Shown piece by piece: positions 1 through 6,230 of a stretch of 16,738 bases of DNA. Source of the stretch: Chlamydiia bacterium (lineage in GTDB: Bacteria > Chlamydiota > Chlamydiia > Chlamydiales > FEN-1388); contig JAHFTM010000009.1 in NCBI GenBank assembly GCA_023269335.1, forward strand, positions 1 to 16,738. Direction: 5' to 3'. The notes below the pieces were generated by a model. It saw only the letters and a list, made by a program, of their open reading frames with translations, ran no database searches and was not told where the DNA came from. A program made the translations under genes and the position numbers. Numbering within the stretch: position 1 is the stretch's first letter; each line of letters begins with the position of its first letter.

Positions 1-1216
1 TTTGGCAAACTAAGACTCTTTCTTCCTCGTTAGTCTTTAATACTTCATCTAGTTTACTTCTTGTGTCGAGTGTACCATCGTTTACTTTGCTCAAAAGCTC
101 ATTTTGAAGGCTGGCAATAAGTTTTTCATTTTCACGGCTTGAGTGGTTTGCGTTATGACTGACAAATGCATAAAGAGTTCGTACAAGTTCTTGCCCCGAG
201 AGGTGCTCTAAAGAACTTTTTTGCAAAAATGTAAATTCAAATACTTCAAGAACATATGCAGATATCCGTTGTGTTCGGACAAAGCTTAAAAGAATATCAA
301 CAGCGAGATAACCTGGTACATTTTGAAGCTTGCAGTGTTGATCTTCGGTCTTTCGTATGAGTTCTGCTTGAGCACTTTTTAAAAGCTCTGGAGCTTTGCA
401 TATCGATTGATCAAAAAAAAGAATGATGCAAGAAAGACAAAAAGGACTTATTTCTTGGAAATTGATGCAGTAGTGATTTATTTTCATCTCTTTTTCAAAA
501 AGTTGAAAGAGCTCTGTTGCATCAGCCATATTTTTTATGGATAGAAGAGAAATGATGGTAAGAATAAGTGTGCCGTTCAGATTAAAAAGCAGGCATTTGT
601 TATTTGTATCAGAACGCAGCAGCTCTTTCTTTAACATTGAGAAAAGCTCAAGATAGTTTTCAACTGTACATACATAATTTTGCAGCACAAAGACAAGAGA
701 TTCCACAGAAAGTTGGCTTAATTTACATGCACAATCATTGGGGGGGACATATTTTCGTAAGAGTTCATGCTGGATAAAGTAAGTAGTATTCCATTCCTTG
801 TGCAAGTAGGGCAAAAAAATGCGTAGGAGAGTCACAAGCTCTTGTGCTGTTAGGTTCTGCAGGCCATCATCTACATCTAAGGTTGTCGTTGAAGTGTTGA
901 CACCAAGTTCTTTTATAGCAGATAATTTGGTTTCTAGCTCTTCAATGAGCAAAGCACGTAGCTTTTCAGATAGGTGTGATTGTGAATGCAATTGAATGGC
1001 AATTTGTGCGAGCTGTTTGGCAGATGTTGTAAGGAGTGTGGCTGTAAGTTTTATGGTAGATTCGGCCTTAGGATCATCGAGTAGTCGTTCATGGAGCAAT
1101 AGTTGAGATGACACCTGTACAACGTCTATTTCTAAGATGACTTTTACTGGTTGCGGTGAGTCGGCAGGCTCCAGTAGATATATGTAAGGCTGTGGAGTAA
1201 GAGAGAGTGTTTTCAT
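1..1216 (-). CDS. Large alpha-helical repeat protein, N-terminal part (3' end beyond window)
   Basis: I read an open frame of 405 codons on the minus strand with no stop before the window edge. It starts at the ATG at 1216-1214, with an AAGG ribosome-binding site about eight bases upstream. I do not recognise the protein. From about residue 120 on, units begin with a similar helix: LTAQELVTLL (122), LSVESLVFVL (169), LNGTLILTII (213), ISPFCLSCII (256), VPGYLAVDIL (300) and LSGQELVRTL (339). The spacing is about 39-47 residues, and each unit has a second helix ending in a pattern such as KKELLR, QAELIR or QNELLS. This looks like an alpha-solenoid with helix-turn-helix repeats, loosely reminiscent of octotricopeptide or FASTK-type repeats. 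That resemblance is inference. No signal peptide or membrane segment is evident. It follows adk on the same strand after a 76-bp gap holding a hairpin. Confidence 0.75.
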   Translation of the reverse strand, partial: MKTLSLTPQPYIYLLEPADSPQPVKVILEIDVVQVSSQLLLHERLLDDPKAESTIKLTATLLTTSAKQLAQIAIQLHSQSHLSEKLRALLIEELETKLSAIKELGVNTSTTTLDVDDGLQNLTAQELVTLLRIFLPYLHKEWNTTYFIQHELLRKYVPPNDCACKLSQLSVESLVFVLQNYVCTVENYLELFSMLKKELLRSDTNNKCLLFNLNGTLILTIISLLSIKNMADATELFQLFEKEMKINHYCINFQEISPFCLSCIILFFDQSICKAPELLKSAQAELIRKTEDQHCKLQNVPGYLAVDILLSFVRTQRISAYVLEVFEFTFLQKSSLEHLSGQELVRTLYAFVSHNANHSSRENEKLIASLQNELLSKVNDGTLDTRSKLDEVLKTNEEERVLVCQ

Positions 1217-1257
1217 ACTTTAACCTTATTATACTAACGAAAAATGGTAGAATACGT

Positions 1258-1280
1258 GAATTGATTTGTTAAATCAATTC
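1258..1280 (-). terminator. AT-rich perfect hairpin after adk
   Basis: GAATTGATTT (1258-1267) and AAATCAATTC (1271-1280) are perfect inverted repeats with a 3-base spacer. They lie 12 bases past the adk stop on the minus strand. The stem has few G-C pairs and no run of T follows it, so it is at best a weak terminator or a processing or mRNA-end structure. Confidence 0.35.
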
Positions 1281-1292
1281 AAATATCAAATT

Positions 1293-1997
1293 TCAAAGTA
1301 TCGGATACATCTCTTGAATTTTAGCTTTTAGTGTTTTAAGTACTTCTGCTGGAGAGCCCGATGCATTAATAGGGGTGAGCTGTCCCTTATTTTTGTAATA
1401 CTCTTCTAGAGGTTTTGTTTGCTCGTAGTAGACTCGAAGACGCTCTTTAATGACTTCTGGATTATCATCTGAGCGTTGATACAGCTCTTCGCCACAAACA
1501 TCACAGACGCCTTCTATTTTTGGAGGTGTTGAGTCTTTATGGAAGACGCGACTACATTTTTTGCAGACAAGCCTTCCTGAAAGTCTTTTGATGACTGCGC
1601 TATCATCGACCACAAGATTAAAAATAGCAAAATGAACACTACTACTCAGTAAGTCTTCGAGCTTATGTGCTTGTAATGTGGTGCGTGGAAAACCATCAAG
1701 AATGTAGCCCTTAGAGCAATCAGCTTTTGAAATTCTAGCGAATAAAATATCGAATACAAGTTCGTCAGGTACCAAAGCGCCTTTATCAAGATAGCTTTTT
1801 ACTTTTTGACCAATTTCAGTTTGGTTTTTGATGTTTTCGCGAAAGAGATCGCCAGTTGAAATGTGAGGAAGGTTAAAAGAATGGCTAATCTCAACACTTT
1901 GAGTGCCTTTACCTGACCCAGGTGCGCCTAAAAGAATGATTACGAGAGCTCTTTCTTTTACATCGTGTGTCTCTACTTTTGCTGAATAAGTAGTCAT
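1293..1997 (-). CDS. adk: Adenylate kinase, zinc-binding long form
   Basis: Adenylate kinase interconverts ATP + AMP and 2 ADP in the cytoplasm. The 234-residue protein carries the P-loop GAPGSGKGT (24-32) and the AMP-site motif STGDLFR (47-53). It also has DGFPRT (101-106), LID arginines in GRLVC (140-145) and QRSDDN (174-179), and ERLRVY (185-190). The LID is the long type with four cysteines (C145, C148, C165, C168), which bind structural zinc in many bacterial Adk proteins. All key catalytic residues seem present, so it should be the working enzyme, in contrast to the paralogue at 3184-3939. It has about 16-20 residues before the first strand that most Adk proteins lack. No later in-frame Met precedes the P-loop, and TAGGA lies about nine bases before the ATG, so I keep this start. 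A good promoter lies upstream, and htpX is divergent. Confidence 0.95.
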   Translation of the reverse strand: MTTYSAKVETHDVKERALVIILLGAPGSGKGTQSVEISHSFNLPHISTGDLFRENIKNQTEIGQKVKSYLDKGALVPDELVFDILFARISKADCSKGYILDGFPRTTLQAHKLEDLLSSSVHFAIFNLVVDDSAVIKRLSGRLVCKKCSRVFHKDSTPPKIEGVCDVCGEELYQRSDDNPEVIKERLRVYYEQTKPLEEYYKNKGQLTPINASGSPAEVLKTLKAKIQEMYPIL

Positions 1998-2038
1998 AAA
2001 TAGTCCTAAGTAGAAGTGTGAAAAGAAATTTTGGCGAA

Positions 2039-2068
2039 ATTATATCTCAAATTGTGCTTTAGCGTCTA
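2039..2068 (-). promoter_or_regulatory. Promoter for adk
   Basis: On the minus strand there is a perfect -10 TATAAT (2044-2039). A -35-like TAGACG (2068-2063) lies 18 bases upstream and matches TTGACA at 4 of 6 positions. Predicted transcription would begin near 2032, giving a leader of about 35 bases before the adk ATG at 1997. This is a sequence match only. Confidence 0.5.
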
Positions 2069-2145
2069 GTAGTCCAATCAGTAAGCCATGCGTATAAGTG
2101 CTTGGAGACATTTCTTGTCGCTAACTGGTCAAGATGAACATGTGC

Positions 2146-2173
2146 TTGATTATGCGGTCTTGTTTATGGTAAT
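2146..2173 (+). promoter_or_regulatory. Weak candidate promoter for htpX
   Basis: TTGATT (2146-2151) and GGTAAT (2168-2173) are 16 bases apart and each match the sigma-70/sigma-66 consensus at 4 of 6 positions. They lie about 43 bases before the htpX ATG, in the 218-bp divergent gap between adk and htpX. I saw no CIRCE-type heat-shock operator in this gap. Confidence 0.25.
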
Positions 2174-2215
2174 GTGAAGAGCATTTTGTAAGTAAGTGTT
2201 CATGGAGGATTGAGT

Positions 2216-3127
2216 ATGAGAACAATGGCAAAGCGTATCTTTTTATTTTTAGCAGTGAATTTCTTGATTTTACTTACTATAACGTTGATCTTGAATCTTT
2301 TAAATATCAAGCCCTACTTGAAGCCCTATGGGCTCGATTATGGCTCGCTGTTAAGCTTTTGCATGGTGTGGGGTATGGCAGGTGCCTTTATCTCTCTTGC
2401 ACTATCGCGCATTATGGCCAAGTGGCTGATGGGCGTTCAGCTCATTGATCCAGATACTGCAAGAGGTTCAACTCGTGAACTTCTCAACATTGTCTACTCC
2501 TTAGCAAAACGAGCAGGGCTTTCACATATGCCTGAAGTTGGTATTTATGAATCCAGAGAGGTGAATGCTTTTGCAACAGGGCCAAGTCAAAAGCGTTCGT
2601 TAGTGGCTGTTTCATCAGGTCTTTTGAAACGCATGAACGCCTCAGAACTTGAGGGTGTGCTTGGTCATGAAATTGCCCATATTGCCAATGGTGATATGGT
2701 CACAATGACCTTAGTTCAAGGTGTTGTTAACGCTTTCGTTATGTTTTTTGCTCGAGTCCTGGCTTATGCTGTTCTGCGGCTTGGGAAAAAAAGTGATGAG
2801 TCTAGTAGTCTAGGATCATCCTTTGTCTACACGTTACTTGTCTTTCTTTTTGAAATTGTTTTTATGATTTTAGGCAGTATCGTGATAGCTACTTATGCAA
2901 GGTTTCGTGAGTTTCGCGCTGATTTGGGCGGAGCGAGATTAGCTGGTCGTGATAAAATGATTGCTGCGTTGCGCGCTCTTGAAAAAACGATAGAAATTCA
3001 TGATCCAAAAGCAGCGCAGCCCGCTGTACAGGCTTTTAAAATATCGAGTCAAAAGGGATTCTTGCGTATCTTTTCAACACATCCACCACTAGAAGAGCGT
3101 ATTGAGCGTTTAGAGCATGAAGGCTAA
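2216..3127 (+). CDS. htpX: HtpX-type membrane zinc metalloprotease (M48)
   Basis: HtpX is an inner-membrane zinc endopeptidase that takes part in membrane-protein quality control alongside FtsH. The zinc motif HEIAH lies at about residues 151-155, and the third ligand is the Glu in REFRAD at about 232, as in family members. Hydrophobic segments at about 7-28, 43-65, 163-186 and 203-227 give the usual layout, with two N-terminal helices before the protease domain and two after the HEIAH helix. The length is 303 residues, close to the 293 of E. coli HtpX. An in-frame TTG at 2210 could add two residues, but GGAGG at 2204-2208 is ideally placed seven bases before the ATG at 2216, so I choose that ATG. 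It is convergent with the second adk-like gene (56-bp gap, no clear terminator). Confidence 0.93.
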   Translation: MRTMAKRIFLFLAVNFLILLTITLILNLLNIKPYLKPYGLDYGSLLSFCMVWGMAGAFISLALSRIMAKWLMGVQLIDPDTARGSTRELLNIVYSLAKRAGLSHMPEVGIYESREVNAFATGPSQKRSLVAVSSGLLKRMNASELEGVLGHEIAHIANGDMVTMTLVQGVVNAFVMFFARVLAYAVLRLGKKSDESSSLGSSFVYTLLVFLFEIVFMILGSIVIATYARFREFRADLGGARLAGRDKMIAALRALEKTIEIHDPKAAQPAVQAFKISSQKGFLRIFSTHPPLEERIERLEHEG

Positions 3128-3183
3128 TGGCGCGCTTTAGATGCCATGAGATGCAGATGAGATCAGCAGAACAAGAGTTACAA

Positions 3184-3939
3184 TCACTCAATACAGGCGT
3201 ATTGTTTGAAAAGCTGTTTGATCTCTTCAAAAGTAGTTTCTAAGGGACAGTCACCATTCACCTCGGTAAGCGTGCCTTCTGCGCGATAAAATGCTAAAAT
3301 TGGCTCTACGCTTTTTCGATAATCTTCTAGCCGCTTTTTGACATTTTCTGGTGAATCATCTTCACGTTGAGTTAATGTAGCACCACATTGGTCACAAGCA
3401 TTTGCTTTTTCTGGAGGAGAAAACTGTTTGTGGTAGACACGTCCACAGCACTGACAGATCAGTCTAACTTCTGCTTTTAAAAGCAGAGTTTCGTCAGGTA
3501 CTTGTATGGAGATCACTAAAAAGCGGTATTGATCACCTAGGTTTTTTTTGAGCTCAATTGCTTGCTCTGTTGTTCGTGGCATATGATCGAGAAGGACAGC
3601 TCGGCTTTTGTTTTCAAATTTCATGCGATCATACAGCATTTTCATGATAAAAGAATCAGGGATGACGCCACGGCAGTTGATATATTCTCTTGCTTGTTGA
3701 CCAATTTCTGTGCCTTCATTCATCTGTGCATGTAGAAGGTTTGCAGCTGAGATATAGGGAATGGAAAAGACTTGGGAAGTTTTAATCGCTAAAACACCCT
3801 CTCCTGATCGTGGTGGACCAAGTAAAATTAATATTAAAGGTTTTTGATGAGAATCTGGATCAACAGAAAAAGTTACGTTGCATGGTGTGGTGGTAAATGA
3901 AAAGAGAGTGCAACAAAAAATAGCAAGATGTCTTTTCAT
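3184..3939 (-). CDS. Predicted exported, catalytically degenerate adenylate-kinase paralogue
   Basis: This 251-residue protein aligns along its length with adenylate kinase and with the intact Adk encoded at 1293-1997. It starts with a signal-peptide-like stretch: MKRH, then the hydrophobic run LAIFCCTLFSF (5-15), then TTTPC and NVTFS. The P-loop reads GPPRSGEGV (41-49) instead of GAPGSGKGT. The nucleotide-binding Lys is Glu47 (codon GAG) and the following Thr is Val49 (GTT). The AMP-site motif STGDLFR is SAANLLH (64-70), and DGFPRT is DHMPRT (118-123). The four LID cysteines (C162, C165, C182, C185), R159, R192 and R203 are kept. The fold and zinc site therefore seem preserved while phosphotransfer should be lost. 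It follows lgt by 19 bases, probably as one operon. AAGGA lies about 11 bases before the ATG. The frame is intact, so it is not an obvious pseudogene. A lipobox is not convincing. Confidence 0.85.
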   Translation of the reverse strand: MKRHLAIFCCTLFSFTTTPCNVTFSVDPDSHQKPLILILLGPPRSGEGVLAIKTSQVFSIPYISAANLLHAQMNEGTEIGQQAREYINCRGVIPDSFIMKMLYDRMKFENKSRAVLLDHMPRTTEQAIELKKNLGDQYRFLVISIQVPDETLLLKAEVRLICQCCGRVYHKQFSPPEKANACDQCGATLTQREDDSPENVKKRLEDYRKSVEPILAFYRAEGTLTEVNGDCPLETTFEEIKQLFKQYACIE

Positions 3940-3958
3940 AGCAGCAATTTTCCTTAAC

Positions 3959-4831
3959 TTAGGAGCGAGTTTTACAACTCGCTCTAACTAATAAATAAAT
4001 TCCAAATCCAACAAAAGGCAGACTTAAAAGTTGTCCCATCTGCAAAAAATCCATGGGCACTGCCTCTTGAGGTAGTTTTAACCATTCAACAAAAAAACGA
4101 AAGGTAAACACTGAAGTCAGGAAAAGACCACAAATGAAACCATCTTTTACATTTTTACCGCAAGTGCGAGAAAAAGCATACAGTATGCCAAAAATTAAAA
4201 AATAAAAGCTAGCTTCATAAAGTTGAACCGGATGACAAGAAGTTAAAGTTTGTATGTCCTGGGGGTGTCCAAAAACTACTGCCCAGGGCAGATCAGACTG
4301 AGTGCCAAGTATTTCCTGATTGAAAAAATTGCCGATGCGGATAAAGCCGCCACATAGACTTGCACCCATAGCTAAAAAATCCAGCACCTTTTGCCAGGAG
4401 AGCCTGGAAATTTTTTTGGCATTGAACTTCCAAAATAAGGTCAGTGCAATGAAGATGCCGATGGCAGCTCCATGGCTTGCCAAACCGCCTTTTCGTGTCA
4501 TTAGAATTTCAAAAAGATGCTGCGAAAAATAATCCCAGTCATAAAAGAAAACATGCCCAAGCCGTGCTCCGATAAGCATACCAATAAAGAGATACCAAGC
4601 GAGCCTATCGGCAAAGGCATAAGACTCTTTTTTCAAAGATTTTATTTGATTTATCTCTAGTGATGAAGTACAGCAGTGTTGTGTGGAGAATTGAAAAATA
4701 AGGTGTGCGACAAGAAAATAGGCCAAAAGAAAGCCACAAGCGAAAAAGAGACTGTACCAATAGATTGGCAGGTCGATCACCGGTATGACAAATGCCTCAC
4801 GGGGAGGATCCCAAAAAATAGACAAAAGCAA
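3959..4831 (-). CDS. lgt: Prolipoprotein diacylglyceryl transferase
   Basis: Lgt transfers diacylglycerol from phosphatidylglycerol to the lipobox cysteine of prelipoproteins in the inner membrane, the first step of lipoprotein maturation. Diagnostic pieces are WDPPREAF near the N-terminus, SHGAAIG with the conserved His, the signature RIGNFFNQEILG, HPVQLYEA, and FRFFVEW near the C-terminus, spread over about seven hydrophobic segments. The longest reading opens at an ATG at 4912, one base from the tRNA gene, which would put the first 20 residues on the tRNA terminator. I therefore prefer a start near WDPP. TTG at 4831 gives 290 residues, a usual Lgt length, and TTG at 4825 is an alternative. 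Neither has a clear ribosome-binding site, so the start is uncertain. The adk-like gene follows 19 bases downstream. A link to lipoprotein processing of that neighbour is not supported. Confidence 0.92.
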   Translation of the reverse strand: MLLSIFWDPPREAFVIPVIDLPIYWYSLFFACGFLLAYFLVAHLIFQFSTQHCCTSSLEINQIKSLKKESYAFADRLAWYLFIGMLIGARLGHVFFYDWDYFSQHLFEILMTRKGGLASHGAAIGIFIALTLFWKFNAKKISRLSWQKVLDFLAMGASLCGGFIRIGNFFNQEILGTQSDLPWAVVFGHPQDIQTLTSCHPVQLYEASFYFLIFGILYAFSRTCGKNVKDGFICGLFLTSVFTFRFFVEWLKLPQEAVPMDFLQMGQLLSLPFVGFGIYLLVRASCKTRS

Positions 4832-4853
4832 TGGTAGCTTACAGGTGTGAGAT

Positions 4854-4904
4854 AAAAAAAACAGCTCACTGAAACATTTGGTATACCCATTAGATTCAGT
4901 GAGC
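4854..4904 (-). terminator. Rho-independent terminator of tRNA-Pro
   Basis: Perfect 10-bp arms, GCTCACTGAA (4904-4895) and TTCAGTGAGC (4873-4864), flank a 21-base loop that itself holds GGTATACC. On the minus strand they are followed by TG and eight T. The stem begins eight bases after the tRNA 3' end. It falls inside the longest possible lgt reading frame and argues against the upstream lgt start. Confidence 0.85.
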
Positions 4905-4912
4905 ATGTACAA

Positions 4913-4987
4913 TCGGAGCAGAGGGATTCGAACCCCCGACCTACTGCTCCCAAAGCAGCCGCGCTAGCCAAGCTGCGCTATGCTCCG
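4913..4987 (-). tRNA. tRNA-Pro (anticodon UGG)
   Basis: The 75-base minus-strand sequence folds as a cloverleaf. The acceptor is CGGAGCA/TGCTCCG with discriminator A. The D stem is GCGC/GCGC around AGCTTGGCTA. The anticodon stem is GCTGC/GCAGT with loop TTTGGGA, giving anticodon UGG for proline. The T arm is GGGGG/CCCTC with loop TTCGAAT. CCA is not encoded (TTG follows), so it must be added by tRNA nucleotidyltransferase. A terminator lies directly downstream. The gene is divergent from the glycosyltransferase gene. Confidence 0.97.
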
Positions 4988-5051
4988 AAAGTTGCAGATA
5001 TACTAGCAAAAGATAGGGTTTTTACTAAAGAAGAAATTGAGGTGCATTTAC

Positions 5052-6230
5052 ATGAGGATCGCAATATTTGTAAATTCGAAGAGTCAATACGACGTTCTAG
5101 GGCACTTTACAGAGGAGTTTAAAAAGTCTCTTTGTCGATTGAAAATTGATGCAATGTTTTATGATACTACCAAAGTTAGTGAGGCAGAAATTCTGGCAGA
5201 TTTTGTGAAAACGAAACCAGACTTTACATTTGGCTTTAATTTTCTCATATCTGAACACTCATTTTTAGAGCCTTTGGAAATACCTCATATTGCTGTCATG
5301 GTGGACTCAGCGACCTATTATCCTCAACTCATTAATGCACCTCATACCCTTGCCTGTTTTGTGGAAGCTGATTCCTGTAAGTTTATTCAGCACTTTGGTC
5401 TCACAAAGACGCTTTTTTTCCCTCATGCAATTGAGCCATCACTTGTCAGTGCAGATATTCAAGAAGAGTTAAAAAATGCAAAACGTGATTATGAAGTGAC
5501 CCTGACGGCATCTTATATTGATCCTGATGCTATCTACAGCGCCTGGAAAGAGACTTTTTCAGAAACAACGGTAGCGTTTTTTGATGAAGTGGTTGAAGAG
5601 ACTTTAGAAAGTAAGGGGCTATGTCATTTCTTCTGCTTTTTGCAAAAACTACAACTAAAGCCAGATGTTGCAAATGAAATTAAAGATAAAGAGCTGCCGA
5701 TTTTTGATCTGATCAATTCAGTTGAAAAAATGATACGTGCAAGAGATAAAATTCGCCTTGTCAAAGCGCTCAACGGTTTTGAAGTACATATCTTTGGACA
5801 TAAGCAAGAAGAAGCTCGTTGGAGAGCAGCTGTGTCTGGTAAAAATAGCATTATTTTCCACCAACAGGTGCCTTTTAAAGAACTTTTTTCAGTGTATAAA
5901 AGAAGCAAGGTAGTTATCAATAGCATGCCGACGATTAAGCATGGTTTTCACGAGCGGCTTTTGTGTGCCCTAGCAGCTGGTGCAAGTGTTCTTACAAATG
6001 AAAATGAATTTATGTTGCCTCTTTTTCCAAACAATTTAGCCACGAGCTACTTTTTGGCCCCAAAGTATGCAGCTATCCCTAAAAAAGTAGAGCAATTGTT
6101 AGCATCTGAAACGATGCGCCTTCAGGATGTCTTGGAAGCTAGGAACACAATTGCTAAGCAACATACGTGGGATGCGCGGGCAAAACTTCTCAAGGAGCTT
6201 ATCACACCTGTAGTGACTCACCATAAATAG
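5052..6230 (+). CDS. CgeB-like glycosyltransferase (GT-B fold)
   Basis: The 392-residue protein starts MRIAIFVNSK, a Rossmann-type first strand. Its C-terminal half has the pattern of CgeB or glycosyl-transferase group 1 domains: VVINSMP, then HGFHERLLCALAAGA and VLTNENE (about 286-319), where the Glu after the His-containing loop and the small-residue helix normally contact the sugar nucleotide. FFPHAIEP (about 122-129) resembles the linker between the two domains in DUF3880/CgeB proteins. There is no signal peptide or membrane helix, so it is probably cytoplasmic, and its acceptor cannot be inferred. An in-frame TTG at 5037 exists, but GAGGTG (5039-5044) sits seven bases before the ATG at 5052. 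The gene is divergent from tRNA-Pro, and its last 29 bases overlap the 3' end of dnaA on the other strand. Confidence 0.72.
   Translation: MRIAIFVNSKSQYDVLGHFTEEFKKSLCRLKIDAMFYDTTKVSEAEILADFVKTKPDFTFGFNFLISEHSFLEPLEIPHIAVMVDSATYYPQLINAPHTLACFVEADSCKFIQHFGLTKTLFFPHAIEPSLVSADIQEELKNAKRDYEVTLTASYIDPDAIYSAWKETFSETTVAFFDEVVEETLESKGLCHFFCFLQKLQLKPDVANEIKDKELPIFDLINSVEKMIRARDKIRLVKALNGFEVHIFGHKQEEARWRAAVSGKNSIIFHQQVPFKELFSVYKRSKVVINSMPTIKHGFHERLLCALAAGASVLTNENEFMLPLFPNNLATSYFLAPKYAAIPKKVEQLLASETMRLQDVLEARNTIAKQHTWDARAKLLKELITPVVTHHK

Noticed and set aside
1228..1233. Perfect TATAAT on the minus strand just before the helical-repeat gene
   Set aside because: Only 11 bases separate it from the ATG, so the start site would fall after the AAGG ribosome-binding site. 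No matching -35 lies at 16-18 bases.
2040..2215. Heat-shock CIRCE operator upstream of htpX
   Set aside because: No TTAGCACTC/GAGTGCTAA pair or recognisable variant is present.
3184..3939. The second adk-like gene as a plain pseudogene
   Set aside because: The frame is open from a signal-peptide-like start to the stop. The ribosome-binding site, the zinc cysteines and the family length are kept, and the changes are concentrated at nucleotide-binding positions.
4913..5051. tRNA gene as an integration site for a mobile element
   Set aside because: No duplicated tRNA 3' segment, integrase or transposase was found in the window.
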